Source: Chromatiales bacterium (GTDB lineage: Bacteria; Pseudomonadota; Gammaproteobacteria; UBA6429; Thiohalophilaceae). From it: DNA of 64,000 nt. Positions 43,185 through 52,359 of this stretch are shown one piece after another (position 1 is the first letter of the stretch; every line of letters begins with the position of its first letter). The position numbers and the translations under genes were made by a program. A model generated the notes under the pieces. It had not been told where the DNA came from. It was given only the letters and a program-made list of their open reading frames with translations, and made no database searches. The stretch is taken from positions 16,088-80,087 of the forward strand of contig JALTJZ010000014.1 of assembly GCA_027076325.1 (NCBI GenBank). The letters are read 5' to 3'.

Positions 43185-44672
43185 ATGAATAGAGCAACTG
43201 TATTAGTCGTAGAAGATGATATTTCATTAAATGAAGCACTCACCGATACTCTTGAATGTGCAGGATACAAAGTGGGGTCGGTTAATGATGGTCGAGAAGC
43301 TTTACGTTATCTGGATAAGCACGATGTTGATCTGGTTATCAGTGATATTCATATGCCTAACATGGAAGGCACTAATTTACTGGAAAAAATTAAAAATTCT
43401 AAACCAGATTTACCTGTTATGTTAATGACTGCATACGGAACAATTGAACAAGCGGTTTTAACTATTCGAAATGGTGCAGTGGATTACCTGGTGAAACCCT
43501 TTGAAGCTGAAGTGCTGGTGAATATGGTCGAACGCTATGTTGGTTATGCAGATTTAAATGAAGATGACATTATTGCGGTTGATGAAAACAGTAAAAGTGT
43601 GTTTGAAATAGCAAAGCGTGTTGCACCAAGCGATGCAACCGTGATGATAACCGGTGACAGTGGAACAGGTAAAGAAGTGGTTGCCCAGTATATTCACAAA
43701 CACTCTAACCGTTCAGCTAATCCGTTTGTTGCTATTAACTGTGCTGCAATTCCAGAGAATATGTTGGAAGCAACCCTGTTTGGTTATGAAAAAGGTGCCT
43801 ATACAGGTGCCTATAAATCCAGCCCTGGTAAGTTTGAACAGGCACAGGGAGGCACATTATTACTTGACGAAATATCTGAAATGGATCTGGGTTTACAGGC
43901 AAAATTACTGCGTGTATTACAGGAACGTGAAGTTGAACGGCTGGGTGGCAATAAAATTATTGATCTGGATGTGCGGGTTTTGGCAACATCAAACAGAAAC
44001 ATGCTGGAAGAAGTTAAAAAAGGAAATTTCCGAGAAGATTTATTTTACCGGTTAAATGTTTTTCCTTTGCAGATTCATTCGTTACATAACCGACGTAAGG
44101 ATATTGTACCTTTAGCCGAACATATTATGACTAAAAATGCACGCTCAATGGGTATAGCAATACCAAAACTAACATTAACAGCGTGCAATAAGTTAGAAGC
44201 CTATCCGTGGCCGGGTAATGTAAGAGAGCTGGATAATGTAATACAACGTGCAATGATATTACACAAAAATGAAAAGATAACAGAAGAGGATATTTACTTT
44301 CCACTGGATGCAGATAGTCCTGCTTTTTCGAGTGCTAGCTTGAATGCAAATTTAATGAATACAGATAAAGAAAGAGAAGATGAAGCAGAAAAAACATCTA
44401 TTGAAGAATATAAAATAACAGGCAAAGCCGATGCAGCTGAAGAATTTTCTATTGCTTCTAATGCAGGTGGCTCAGAACAAAATAAAGACTCATTAAATGG
44501 CGGCTTACGTCATCATGAATGGGATTTGATCCTGCAGGCCATTAAAGATACAAAAGGCAGCCGTAAGGACACAGCAGAAAAGTTGGGCATTAGCCAGCGC
44601 ACATTACGTTATAAGTTGGCACGCATGCGCAAAGAAGGTGTTGATGTTCCAGGTGCACGGAGTTTAGCTTAG
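43185..44672 (+). CDS. fleR: Sigma-54-dependent flagellar response regulator FleR (FlrC)
   Basis: FleR activates sigma-54 promoters of mid-class flagellar genes. The 495 residues comprise a receiver domain (VVEDDISLNEAL, phospho-Asp in LVISDIHMPNMEG), an AAA+ domain with Walker A ITGDSGTGKEVVA, the sigma-54 contact loop as GAYTGAY (the Tyr form of GAFTGA, usual in FlrC), and Walker B GGTLLLDEISEM. An acidic, Ser-rich linker (about 375-445) and a Fis-type HTH (DTAEKLGISQRTLRYKLARM) follow. It should serve the sigma-54 site before fliK at 50631. The linker is unusually long and low in complexity. Confidence 0.95.
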   Translation: MNRATVLVVEDDISLNEALTDTLECAGYKVGSVNDGREALRYLDKHDVDLVISDIHMPNMEGTNLLEKIKNSKPDLPVMLMTAYGTIEQAVLTIRNGAVDYLVKPFEAEVLVNMVERYVGYADLNEDDIIAVDENSKSVFEIAKRVAPSDATVMITGDSGTGKEVVAQYIHKHSNRSANPFVAINCAAIPENMLEATLFGYEKGAYTGAYKSSPGKFEQAQGGTLLLDEISEMDLGLQAKLLRVLQEREVERLGGNKIIDLDVRVLATSNRNMLEEVKKGNFREDLFYRLNVFPLQIHSLHNRRKDIVPLAEHIMTKNARSMGIAIPKLTLTACNKLEAYPWPGNVRELDNVIQRAMILHKNEKITEEDIYFPLDADSPAFSSASLNANLMNTDKEREDEAEKTSIEEYKITGKADAAEEFSIASNAGGSEQNKDSLNGGLRHHEWDLILQAIKDTKGSRKDTAEKLGISQRTLRYKLARMRKEGVDVPGARSLA

Positions 44673-44722
44673 CGGTTAATCATATTTACTATTAATAAAC
44701 AGTCATATAAAGAGAAAGAGAG

Positions 44723-45082
44723 ATGAGTAACAATACAATCGGTGTCAATGATTTGCTAGCCCAAATGCGGGCAATGTCTGAACAGGCTAAAGGATTACAA
44801 AATACTTTTAAAACACCCGATATTAATACTGTTTCAGCAGATAGTAAAACAGACACACAAAATTCATTTTCAACTTTATTGAAAAATTCAATTAATAAGG
44901 TCAATGAGACGCAGGCGCAAACCAATAAGTTGCAAGAGGCTTTTCAGAAAGGTGACCCCGATGTGCCAATTGCAGAGGTAATGATGGCAATGCAAAAGTC
45001 GAGCGTTTCATTTCAGGCGATGCTGCAGGTAAGAAACAAGATAGTGAAGGCCTATCAGGATATTATGAATATGCCTGTTTAA
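44723..45082 (+). CDS. fliE: Flagellar hook-basal body protein FliE
   Basis: FliE joins the MS ring to the rod. The 119-residue protein has the family's helical pattern: LLAQMRAMSEQAKG, FSTLLKNSINKVNETQAQTN and the C-terminal VPIAEVMMAMQKSSVSFQAMLQVRNKIVKAYQDIMNMPV split here into its parts (AEVMMAMQKSSVSFQ, RNKIVKAYQDIM). Length is typical. A GAGAAAGAGAG purine run precedes the ATG. It lies 50 nt after fleR and 23 nt before fliF. No clear sigma-54 site was found in the gap, so it may be read from fleSR. Confidence 0.95.
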   Translation: MSNNTIGVNDLLAQMRAMSEQAKGLQNTFKTPDINTVSADSKTDTQNSFSTLLKNSINKVNETQAQTNKLQEAFQKGDPDVPIAEVMMAMQKSSVSFQAMLQVRNKIVKAYQDIMNMPV

Positions 45083-45105
45083 CCCGATTTCTATAGAGAG
45101 ATAAG

Positions 45106-46722
45106 ATGGATTTAACTAAAACAGATAATTTAAACAATTCCTTTGTCGGTATGTCTGAGTTGCCAGTTGTGCGACAAATTGGCTTACTGTTGGGGCTTGC
45201 TGCCAGCATTGCTATTGGCATCGCAATTGTATTTTGGGCTCAGGCTCCATCCTATAGCGTATTGTTTTCTAATATTTCGGCAAAAGACAGTAATGAAGTT
45301 GTTCAGGTACTTCAGCGCATTGGGGTTAAATATAAACTTGATTTATCCAGTGGTTCTATACTGGTTGATAATGAAAGTGTCCAACAGGCACGGATAGAAC
45401 TTGCAGCAGAAGGTTATCCAAAATCGTCTGGAATTGGTTTTGAGTTATTACAAAAAGATGAAAGCATTGGTACAAGTACTTTTTTGCAAAATGCAAGATA
45501 CCATCGGGCAAAGGAGGAAGAGCTTTCGCGTACAATAAATACCATTGCTGCGGTTAAAAATAGTCGGGTGCATTTAGCATTACCAAAAGATACGGTTTTT
45601 ATTAGAGACCAGAAGAAAGCCCGTGCATCTGTTATGCTGGAATTAGCATCCGGACATACCTTACCTAAACGCCATATTGTTGCTATTACACATTTAGTTG
45701 CTTCCAGTATATCTAACTTATCCGTTGATGATGTAACAGTCGTTGATTCAAGTGGTAACCTGCTAACAAATAATAGCGAGTTGGATGAACTTAATATTAC
45801 TGAAACACAGTTTGCATATACTCAAAAACTGGAACAGTATTATATACAGCGTATTGAAAATATTTTAGTACCCGTTGTCGGTAAAAATAAAGTACGGGCA
45901 CAGGTTGTTGCAGATATTGACTTTACCCGTTCAGAGAGCACATCCGAATCTTTTATACCCGATCCGGCTGCGGTACGGAGTGAGCAGCGTTTTGAGGAAC
46001 AATCTGTTGGTAGTAATGCAAATGCAGGTATTCCTGGCGCATTATCCAATGAACCACCTGCAGCTGGAACAGCTCCTGAGCAAGTACAGCAACAAAATGC
46101 ACAGGCAAAAAATCAACCGCCAAGTAAAAATCAACGACGTTCAACATTGAATTATGAACTTGATCGCACCATTAATCACACCAAAAAATCACCAACAACA
46201 TTACGTCGAATTTCAGTTGCTGTTGTTATTGATGACAAGGTGTCTGTTGATAAAGAAGGTGAAACAGTACGAACAAAATACACCGAAGATGAATTGACTC
46301 AAATCGCACAACTGGTTCGGGAAGCGGTTGGTTTTAACAGCTTACGAGGTGATAGTGTAAACGTAATTAATACCAGATTCATTGATAAGTCGACACTGGA
46401 AGCACTACCTGAGATTCCAATTTGGGAACAAAGCTGGTTCTGGAGCATAGTAAAGCAAAGCCTTGCCGGTTTAGCAGTATTATTTCTTATTTTCGGCGTA
46501 CTTAAACCAACTATTCGTAGTTTGGCAAACTACCATCCTGTTACCGAGTCTGAAGAAGATGAGTTAGCCGAAGATCAGCTTACATTAACAGGGCCTGAAG
46601 GAGCCGCTTTGCTAGATGAACTTCCTGTTTACGAAAATGATCTAGTGGCAGCGAAAACACTTGCATCACAGGAACCTAAACGTGTTGCCCAGGTTGTTAA
46701 AGACTGGATATCAGATGAATAA
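45106..46722 (+). CDS. fliF: Flagellar MS-ring protein FliF
   Basis: FliF forms the inner-membrane MS ring that houses the export gate and carries FliG. The 538-residue protein has two membrane helices (about 23-45 and 443-463), the YscJ-like ring motifs (YSVLFSNISAKDSNEVVQ, IGFELLQKDESIGTSTFLQN) and a Gln/Asn/Pro-rich periplasmic loop (about 310-345). The C-terminal cytoplasmic tail (PKRVAQVVKDWI) is the FliG-binding segment. It ends 31 nt before fliG. Confidence 0.96.
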   Translation: MDLTKTDNLNNSFVGMSELPVVRQIGLLLGLAASIAIGIAIVFWAQAPSYSVLFSNISAKDSNEVVQVLQRIGVKYKLDLSSGSILVDNESVQQARIELAAEGYPKSSGIGFELLQKDESIGTSTFLQNARYHRAKEEELSRTINTIAAVKNSRVHLALPKDTVFIRDQKKARASVMLELASGHTLPKRHIVAITHLVASSISNLSVDDVTVVDSSGNLLTNNSELDELNITETQFAYTQKLEQYYIQRIENILVPVVGKNKVRAQVVADIDFTRSESTSESFIPDPAAVRSEQRFEEQSVGSNANAGIPGALSNEPPAAGTAPEQVQQQNAQAKNQPPSKNQRRSTLNYELDRTINHTKKSPTTLRRISVAVVIDDKVSVDKEGETVRTKYTEDELTQIAQLVREAVGFNSLRGDSVNVINTRFIDKSTLEALPEIPIWEQSWFWSIVKQSLAGLAVLFLIFGVLKPTIRSLANYHPVTESEEDELAEDQLTLTGPEGAALLDELPVYENDLVAAKTLASQEPKRVAQVVKDWISDE

Positions 46723-46753
46723 TATTACTATTATAAAAACAAGTTATAAATAA

Positions 46754-47764
46754 ATGGCTGAAGCAAAAAAAATAAATGGTGTTGAACGCGCAGCGGTTTT
46801 TCTTCTTACTCTGGGAGAAGAGGATGCTGCTGAAGTATTAAAACATATGTCACCCAAAGAGGTGCAAAAGATAGGCGAGGCAATGGCATCAATTGATGGC
46901 ATTGATAAAAACACAGTCAGTGATGTACTGGCTAACTTTGTAGACAAAGTAGATGCACATACTGCTTTAGGTGTTGGCAATGAAGATTATTTACGTAATG
47001 TTCTGGAATCTGCTCTGGGTAAAGACAATGCAGGCAGTATTCTCGATAGGATTTTACTGGGGCGTAAATCCAAAGGCATTGAAAGCCTGAAATGGATGGA
47101 ACCACGAGCAATTGCAGACATTATTCGACTCGAACACCCGCAAATTATTGCCATTGTTTTATCTTATCTGGAACCAGATCAGGCAGCCGAAATTCTGTCT
47201 GCTATCCCGGAAAATATGCGAGTCGATGCATTAATGCGCATTGCATTATTAGATGGTATCCAGCCAAAAGCTATGAATGAGCTCGATGAAGTGCTTGAGC
47301 ACCAGTTCTCTGGCAATGCGGACAGCATTAAATCTTCAGGGGTAGGGGGATTAAAAACAGCCGCAAATATCCTCAACTTTATGGATAGTTCAATAGAAAG
47401 TGAAATTATGGAAGGCGTTCGTGAAAACGATGCAGAAATGGGTGATGGCATACAGGAACTGATGTTTGTGTTTGATAATCTGGTTGATGTGGATGATCGT
47501 GGTATTCAGTCACTATTACGTGAAATTTCATCAGAGAATTTAATTGTTGCATTAAAAGGTGCAGACGAAGAAATTAAAGAGAAAATATTTAAAAACATGT
47601 CAAAACGTGCCGGTGAAATGCTACGCGATGACCTGGAATCGAAGGGGCCTGTGCGGTTGAGTGACGTTGAAGCTGCGCAAAAAGAAATTCTAGCCATCGC
47701 ACGGCGTATGTCTGACGCCGGTGAAATATCATTAGGTGGCAGTGGCGGAGATGAGTTTGTCTAA
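46754..47764 (+). CDS. fliG: Flagellar switch protein FliG
   Basis: FliG is the rotor protein that interacts with the stator (MotC/MotD and any MotA/MotB) and with FliM. The 336 residues show the N-terminal FliF-binding domain (VERAAVFLLTLGEEDAAEVL), the middle EHPQIIAIVLSYLEPDQAAEIL with the EHPQ motif, and a C-terminal torque helix with charged residues (DLVDVDDRGIQSLLREI). Length is normal. The 3' end overlaps fliH by 14 nt. Confidence 0.97.
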   Translation: MAEAKKINGVERAAVFLLTLGEEDAAEVLKHMSPKEVQKIGEAMASIDGIDKNTVSDVLANFVDKVDAHTALGVGNEDYLRNVLESALGKDNAGSILDRILLGRKSKGIESLKWMEPRAIADIIRLEHPQIIAIVLSYLEPDQAAEILSAIPENMRVDALMRIALLDGIQPKAMNELDEVLEHQFSGNADSIKSSGVGGLKTAANILNFMDSSIESEIMEGVRENDAEMGDGIQELMFVFDNLVDVDDRGIQSLLREISSENLIVALKGADEEIKEKIFKNMSKRAGEMLRDDLESKGPVRLSDVEAAQKEILAIARRMSDAGEISLGGSGGDEFV

Positions 47765-48563
47765 AACAATTACATCGAAAGTTATTACTCAGGAAGCTGG
47801 CGATGGTTATGCTAAATGGGAGCTCCCTAATGTTTCCGATTCTTCGTTACAATTGCCGACTGCACAGGAAATAGAACAGATTGAAACAGCCGCTTATAAT
47901 GAAGGATTAAAGTCGGGTTATGAAGATGGTTTAAAAAAGGGGCTAGCTGAATCACAACAGGAAATCACGCAGCGTTGCATAAATCTGGACAATATCCTGA
48001 ATTTTCTACATCGTCCTCTGGATGATCTGGACGAAAAAGTAACCGAACAGCTATTTCAATTAGCTATGACGGTAACTGGCCAGCTTATTCGCCGGGAGTT
48101 ACACACCGATCCCGGGCAGATTGTTGCGGTGGTACGTGAAGCAATGGCTGCGCTACCAATTGCCGAACGTAAAGTAAATATTTATTTACACCCAGAAGAC
48201 GCCAATATTGTTCGTGACACGCTTTCACTGCAGCACGACAGTGAATCTCAGCCCTGGCGAATCATCGAAGATCCGCTTTTGTCTCGCGGTGGTTGTCGAT
48301 TACAGGCCGGTCAATCCTATATTGATGCCAGTGTAGAAAAACGTCTTAATCGTATTATTGCAACCCTGCTTGGGGGTGAAAGAAATTCTGATTTAAATAT
48401 TTATGCTGATACATCTCTGGACAGTGATACGAATAGTGAAACTCTTGCGGAAGACGATGTTGTTGATACTCCGAGTCTGGACAATAAAGAAGATCCATTC
48501 GATGGTATCGAGTCCAGAATTGATAAGGCATGTGATGCAGACAAAGATTTAAATAATGACTAG
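47751..48563 (+). CDS. fliH: Flagellar export ATPase regulator FliH
   Basis: FliH binds and restrains the export ATPase FliI and docks it to the C ring. The protein is about 270 residues. It has an N-terminal region containing [20 protein letters not shown] (a Gly-spaced helix typical of FliH) and a C-terminal domain ([38 protein letters not shown]). An acidic tail (about 225-270) is an extension of no known function. ATG 47751 is preferred to GTG 47736; an AGGTGG lies about 11 nt before it. The stop overlaps the fliI start by 8 nt. Confidence 0.94.
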   Translation: MSLSKTITSKVITQEAGDGYAKWELPNVSDSSLQLPTAQEIEQIETAAYNEGLKSGYEDGLKKGLAESQQEITQRCINLDNILNFLHRPLDDLDEKVTEQLFQLAMTVTGQLIRRELHTDPGQIVAVVREAMAALPIAERKVNIYLHPEDANIVRDTLSLQHDSESQPWRIIEDPLLSRGGCRLQAGQSYIDASVEKRLNRIIATLLGGERNSDLNIYADTSLDSDTNSETLAEDDVVDTPSLDNKEDPFDGIESRIDKACDADKDLNND

Positions 48564-49998
48564 CTTAAAATCATCTAACGATATTGTAGCAGCACATCAG
48601 AAAAACTGGCTAGGTAAATTACTGGAATATCAGGCCAGAATGCCAGATGCATCTTCAATGCTGGTGGAAGGAAAGGTTACCCGTATGGTGGGTATGACAC
48701 TGGAAGCCCTTGGTTGTCAGGCTGCCGTTGGCGTGCGTTGTGAAGTTGAAAATCAGAACGGTGAATCGATTGAAGCGGAAGTGGTGGGTTTTAATGGCGA
48801 TCGTCTTTACTTAATGCCAACTGGTAGTATTCAGGGTATTCAACCGAATGCACGCGTTATTCCATCAAATAATATTTATGAAGTACCCGTGGGTGCTAAT
48901 TTATTAGGTCGTGTACTTGATGGAACCGGTCGGCCATTGGATGGTAAAGGCCCGCTTAATACCACCGAAACCATTGCGTTAAATGGAAAACCGATTAACC
49001 CTTTAGATCGGGCACCGATAACGGAACCACTGGATGTGGGAGTACGGGCAATCAATGCACTGCTCAGTGTTGGGAGAGGACAACGGCTGGGGTTATTTGC
49101 CGGTAGTGGCGTAGGTAAAAGTGTTTTGCTTGGCATGATGACGCGTTATACAACCGCCGATGTGATTGTCGTGGGGTTAATTGGTGAACGGGGTCGGGAA
49201 GTAAAAGACTTTATCAATAATATTTTAGGCGATGAAGGTATGGCGCGTGCGGTGGTGGTTGCGGTACCTGCTGATCAAACTCCGGTTATGCGCTTGCACG
49301 GTGCTTTTATGGCAACCAGTATTGCCGAATATTTTCGTGACCAGGGAAAGAATGTTTTACTGTTAATGGATTCGCTAACCCGTTTTGCACAGGCTCAGCG
49401 AGAAATTGCGCTAGCAATTGGTGAGCCACCAGCAACCAAAGGTTATCCACCTTCTGTTTTTGGCAAGTTGCCACAACTGGTTGAACGGGCAGGCAATGCG
49501 ACGGAAGGGAATGGTTCAATTACTGCTTTTTATACAGTGTTAACTGAAGGTGATGACCAGATGGATCCCATCGCAGATGCAAGTCGTGCTATTCTTGATG
49601 GCCATATTGTACTGTCTCGTTCACTTGCCGAGTCAGGCCATTTCCCTGCGGTAGATGTCGAAGCCTCTATAAGCCGGGTGATGGTTGACATCATTGACAA
49701 AGACCATTTACAAACAGTGCAGAAATTTAAACATATTTATTCAACCTATAGAAAAAATGAAGATTTGATAACGATTGGTGCTTATACACAGGGTTCTGAC
49801 GTACGTGTAGATCAGTCGATAGTATTACAGCCGCATTTTATGGCATTTCTAAAACAGGATATGGACGAACCGGCCACCTACAAACAAAGTTTGCAGGAAC
49901 TAGAAAATTTATTTGAACAGTTACAGGAAACAGAACAGGCCTTGCAAACTGTTGATCCGTTTGCCCCCATGCCGGATACAGAAGCATTACCACAATAA
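48556..49998 (+). CDS. fliI: Flagellum-specific export ATPase FliI
   Basis: FliI is the F1-like ATPase that helps unfold and deliver flagellar export substrates. The 480-residue protein has Walker [18 protein letters not shown] (about 180), ERGREVKDF, Walker [36 protein letters not shown] cut to its key part [11 protein letters not shown], and the ATPase signature [14 protein letters not shown]. It starts inside the end of fliH. A 135-nt gap with a hairpin separates it from fliJ, whereas these genes usually lie very close. Confidence 0.97.
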   Translation: MTSLKSSNDIVAAHQKNWLGKLLEYQARMPDASSMLVEGKVTRMVGMTLEALGCQAAVGVRCEVENQNGESIEAEVVGFNGDRLYLMPTGSIQGIQPNARVIPSNNIYEVPVGANLLGRVLDGTGRPLDGKGPLNTTETIALNGKPINPLDRAPITEPLDVGVRAINALLSVGRGQRLGLFAGSGVGKSVLLGMMTRYTTADVIVVGLIGERGREVKDFINNILGDEGMARAVVVAVPADQTPVMRLHGAFMATSIAEYFRDQGKNVLLLMDSLTRFAQAQREIALAIGEPPATKGYPPSVFGKLPQLVERAGNATEGNGSITAFYTVLTEGDDQMDPIADASRAILDGHIVLSRSLAESGHFPAVDVEASISRVMVDIIDKDHLQTVQKFKHIYSTYRKNEDLITIGAYTQGSDVRVDQSIVLQPHFMAFLKQDMDEPATYKQSLQELENLFEQLQETEQALQTVDPFAPMPDTEALPQ

Positions 49999-50072
49999 GC
50001 CATAACAATCACAACGTGTTGCATAGCGAGCGAGTACTCTAATGAGAAGCCGCAAATTATCTTATTGTAGTT

Positions 50073-50099
50073 AATAGTGGCGTAAAATTTGCTACTATT
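50073..50099 (+). repeat. Hairpin in the fliI-fliJ gap
   Basis: AATAGTGGC (50073-50081) and GCTACTATT (50091-50099) pair over nine positions, one of them G-U, around a 9-nt loop. There is no following T run, so it is not a typical terminator. It may protect or partly attenuate the fli transcript ahead of fliJ. Confidence 0.5.
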
Positions 50100-50133
50100 C
50101 ATTATAGGAAATAGTTTTAAAGAGTGTATTTAA

Positions 50134-50577
50134 ATGAAAAAATCGCAACGCTTTTCAATCCTGGCTGATTTGGCGAAGAGCAAAGAGCAGGCTGCAGCCA
50201 TTGCGTTAGGCACATCAAATCGAATCTATTCCGAGAATATTGAAAAACTGAAAGCACTAAAAACTTACCGTGAAGAATATTTAAAGCGCTTTGCAGAAAA
50301 TGGTCAGCAGGGTATGGGTGTTGTCGCAATGCAAACATATAAAGGATTTATCAACGATCTGGATCAGGCAATTCTGGATCAGCAGGTGAAAATAGCCGAA
50401 GCTGAACAACAGTGTCGGGCATCAAAAAAAATATGGGAACAGGTACACACTAAAACACGAATTATGGATACGACGGTTAGTCGGTTTGAGCAACAAGAAC
50501 ATTACCATGAAGAACGACGAGAACAAAAAGAAATGGACGATCGCCCCTACTCGCATAAAATTGATATTGACCATTAA
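50134..50577 (+). CDS. fliJ: Flagellar export chaperone-stalk protein FliJ
   Basis: FliJ is the small coiled-coil stalk of the FliH-FliI ATPase complex. The 147-residue protein is helical throughout, with alternating Lys/Glu/Gln-rich heptads (KSQRFSILADLAKSKEQAAA, IEKLKALKTYREEYLKRF, EQQEHYHEERREQKEMDD). Sequence conservation in FliJ is low, but the position after fliI and before fliK, the length and the coiled-coil nature fit. Its ATG is preceded by AAAGAG. Confidence 0.9.
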   Translation: MKKSQRFSILADLAKSKEQAAAIALGTSNRIYSENIEKLKALKTYREEYLKRFAENGQQGMGVVAMQTYKGFINDLDQAILDQQVKIAEAEQQCRASKKIWEQVHTKTRIMDTTVSRFEQQEHYHEERREQKEMDDRPYSHKIDIDH

Positions 50578-50630
50578 TTTGGTGTTTTCAGGCTAATATA
50601 TTTAAGCAAGTCTTCTTACCAATTTGTAAC

Positions 50631-50646
50631 TGGCACAGAGTTTGCT
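50631..50646 (+). promoter_or_regulatory. Sigma-54 promoter for fliK
   Basis: TGGCACAGAGTTTGCT matches the sigma-54 consensus TGGCACR-N4-TTGCW at every defined position, with GG and GC 10 nt apart. It lies about 50 nt before the fliK GTG. FleR is the likely activator. Confidence 0.88.
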
Positions 50647-50696
50647 CTATTGCTAATTAAGAAATTAATTTTTATTGCGCATTTAGAGAACATAAA

Positions 50697-51839
50697 GTGT
50701 CTGATACTGCTATTTCATCGCAAATTGCTTTAGAAACGAGTGCCGACCAGAAGGCAATGGCTGCCTCATCTGCCGATAAAAATTCTGTTTCAGATTCACA
50801 AGGCTCTGAATTTAAAGAAATTTTAAGTAAAAGCCAGAAAAAAAACCTTCAGCACAACAACGTAGAACAAACACAGAATGCTGTCCTGGAAAGCGCTAAA
50901 TTTGCCGAATTACCACTGGATTTCGTTAACTTAAATGCATTACTTAACTCATCGGTATTAGCGAATCCGCACTTTGCCGGTTTAAATGCAACGGCCATCC
51001 CCGGCAATTTATTGCCAGCCCAGCAGCAGGCAAATGGCTTACTAACAAAAACAGATGACGCACTCGTTGCAGCCAACTTTTTGAATAGTGGACTTAACGC
51101 TGGCATTACAAGAAGCCATCTTGCTGAAACCAATCCAGTACTTAGCAGTCAATTTGCGATGAATAGTCATTTATCAGCAGATGACGGTTTGTTCACTGCA
51201 CAATTAACGGCTAATCTTATGGAGGGAAACACGGCTAACTTAAAGCAGCTGAATGCCCAGATGATGAGCCAGGCCTTAATTAAGGCAGAGCCCGTTCTTG
51301 ATCAGGATTTACTCACTTCGCCACACTCCTCCTTTATGCTTAATCAGAGCTTTGCATTAAAACCGGCAGGATCGATGCTGCCAGCAATGACTGTCTCGCC
51401 AGATAATGCACAATGGAATCAACAGGTTGGAGAGCGAATTAACTGGATGATTAATGGCCAGATGCAGCGTGCAGAAATTCGTCTTGACCCACCTGAACTG
51501 GGTTCGCTGGATATTCGTTTGAACATTGCAAAAGACAATCAGGCATCGGTTCTGTTTTATGTGAATAACACCACTGCCAAAGAGGCGATTGAATCTGCTA
51601 TTCCACGCCTGCGCGAAATGCTTGAACAACAAGGATTGGACTTGGCGAACGTTGATGTTTCGCAGCAAAGCTTTCAACAACAGCAGTCGGCTTTTGCAGA
51701 ATATGACAATAATGATGCAAACGACTCCTCACCGACCATGCGCTTAAATGGAGCAAACCAGTCAGATGAAGAAACTATATTAGCCGTAACTGATTTATCA
51801 ACTGGAAATTCAGCCCATTTACTCGACACTTTTGCATAG
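50697..51839 (+). CDS. fliK: Flagellar hook-length control protein FliK
   Basis: FliK measures hook length and flips the export gate to filament substrates. The 380-residue protein has a variable Ala/Ser/Asn/Gln-rich N-terminus and a conserved C-terminal domain (RINWMINGQMQRAEIRLDPPELGSLDIRL in two parts: GERINWMINGQ and EIRLDPPELGSLDIRL) with FYVNNTTAKEAIESAIPRLREML. The start is GTG 50697 with GAGAA just upstream; it is inferred, since no Met is near. It is the canonical fliK; the FliK-like gene at 14393-15694 is a paralogue. The transcript may continue to nothing, since cheY2 has its own promoter. Confidence 0.93.
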   Translation: MSDTAISSQIALETSADQKAMAASSADKNSVSDSQGSEFKEILSKSQKKNLQHNNVEQTQNAVLESAKFAELPLDFVNLNALLNSSVLANPHFAGLNATAIPGNLLPAQQQANGLLTKTDDALVAANFLNSGLNAGITRSHLAETNPVLSSQFAMNSHLSADDGLFTAQLTANLMEGNTANLKQLNAQMMSQALIKAEPVLDQDLLTSPHSSFMLNQSFALKPAGSMLPAMTVSPDNAQWNQQVGERINWMINGQMQRAEIRLDPPELGSLDIRLNIAKDNQASVLFYVNNTTAKEAIESAIPRLREMLEQQGLDLANVDVSQQSFQQQQSAFAEYDNNDANDSSPTMRLNGANQSDEETILAVTDLSTGNSAHLLDTFA

Positions 51840-51892
51840 CACTCTATTTTGACTATCCATTCAAACCGGATCAGTTTCCTTTAAATTAAATC

Positions 51893-51919
51893 TAAAGCTT
51901 TGCCACTATATGACGATAC
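51893..51919 (+). promoter_or_regulatory. Sigma-28-type promoter for chemotaxis system 2 (cheY2)
   Basis: TAAAGCTT (51893-51900), an exact 11-nt spacer and GACGATAC (51912-51919) match the sigma-28 consensus at 12 of 16 positions. The -10 has GA in place of GC, as does the site before the globin receptor gene. It lies about 58 nt before the cheY2 ATG. Confidence 0.7.
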
Positions 51920-51976
51920 ATAGCTTGAACATAGCCTGACTATGCTCATTTTAGCTATTTAGAAGGAGAAAAACTA

Positions 51977-52339
51977 ATGGCAAAAATTCTTGCAGTGGAT
52001 GACTCAGCATCAATGCGACAAATGGTGTCCTTTACCTTAAAAGGAGCAGGGTTTGATGTGGTTGAGGCATCAGATGGCGTCGATGCTTTAGGTAAAGCGA
52101 AAGGAGATAAATTTGATCTTGTTATCTCTGATGTGAATATGCCAAACATGGATGGGCTCACGCTAGTAGGTGAGCTAAGGAAACTCGGCGATTTTAAATT
52201 TATCCCCATCTTGTTACTAACAACAGAAAGCTCGATGGAAAAGAAAAAAGAAGGTAAAGCTGCTGGTGCAACGGGCTGGATTGTTAAACCGTTTAATCCG
52301 GATCAATTACTAAAAACAGTTAATAAAGTATTGGGATAA
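51977..52339 (+). CDS. Chemotaxis response regulator CheY (system 2)
   Basis: This single receiver domain has 120 residues: acidic pair in LAVDDSASMRQM, phospho-Asp in LVISDVNMPNMDG, Thr in LLLTTESS, Lys in WIVKPFNP. The DDSASMRQM start is the type that accompanies Che2/F7-like systems rather than the flagellar CheY1 ([10 protein letters not shown]). An AGAAGGAG site precedes the ATG. It starts the second chemotaxis operon, directly followed by cheA2. Whether it contacts a flagellar motor or another output is not known. Confidence 0.95.
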   Translation: MAKILAVDDSASMRQMVSFTLKGAGFDVVEASDGVDALGKAKGDKFDLVISDVNMPNMDGLTLVGELRKLGDFKFIPILLLTTESSMEKKKEGKAAGATGWIVKPFNPDQLLKTVNKVLG

Positions 52340-52359
52340 TTCGATAGAAGGATAAGCAC

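Noticed and set aside
44616..44632. Sigma-54-like TGGCACG followed by GCGC near the end of fleR, upstream of fliE
   Set aside because: The GG to GC distance is not the required 10 nt, and the sequence encodes the conserved HTH tail of FleR.
50765..50785. GCCGATAA near the start of fliK
   Set aside because: It lies inside the coding region with no -35 at the right distance; the sigma-54 site upstream explains fliK transcription better.
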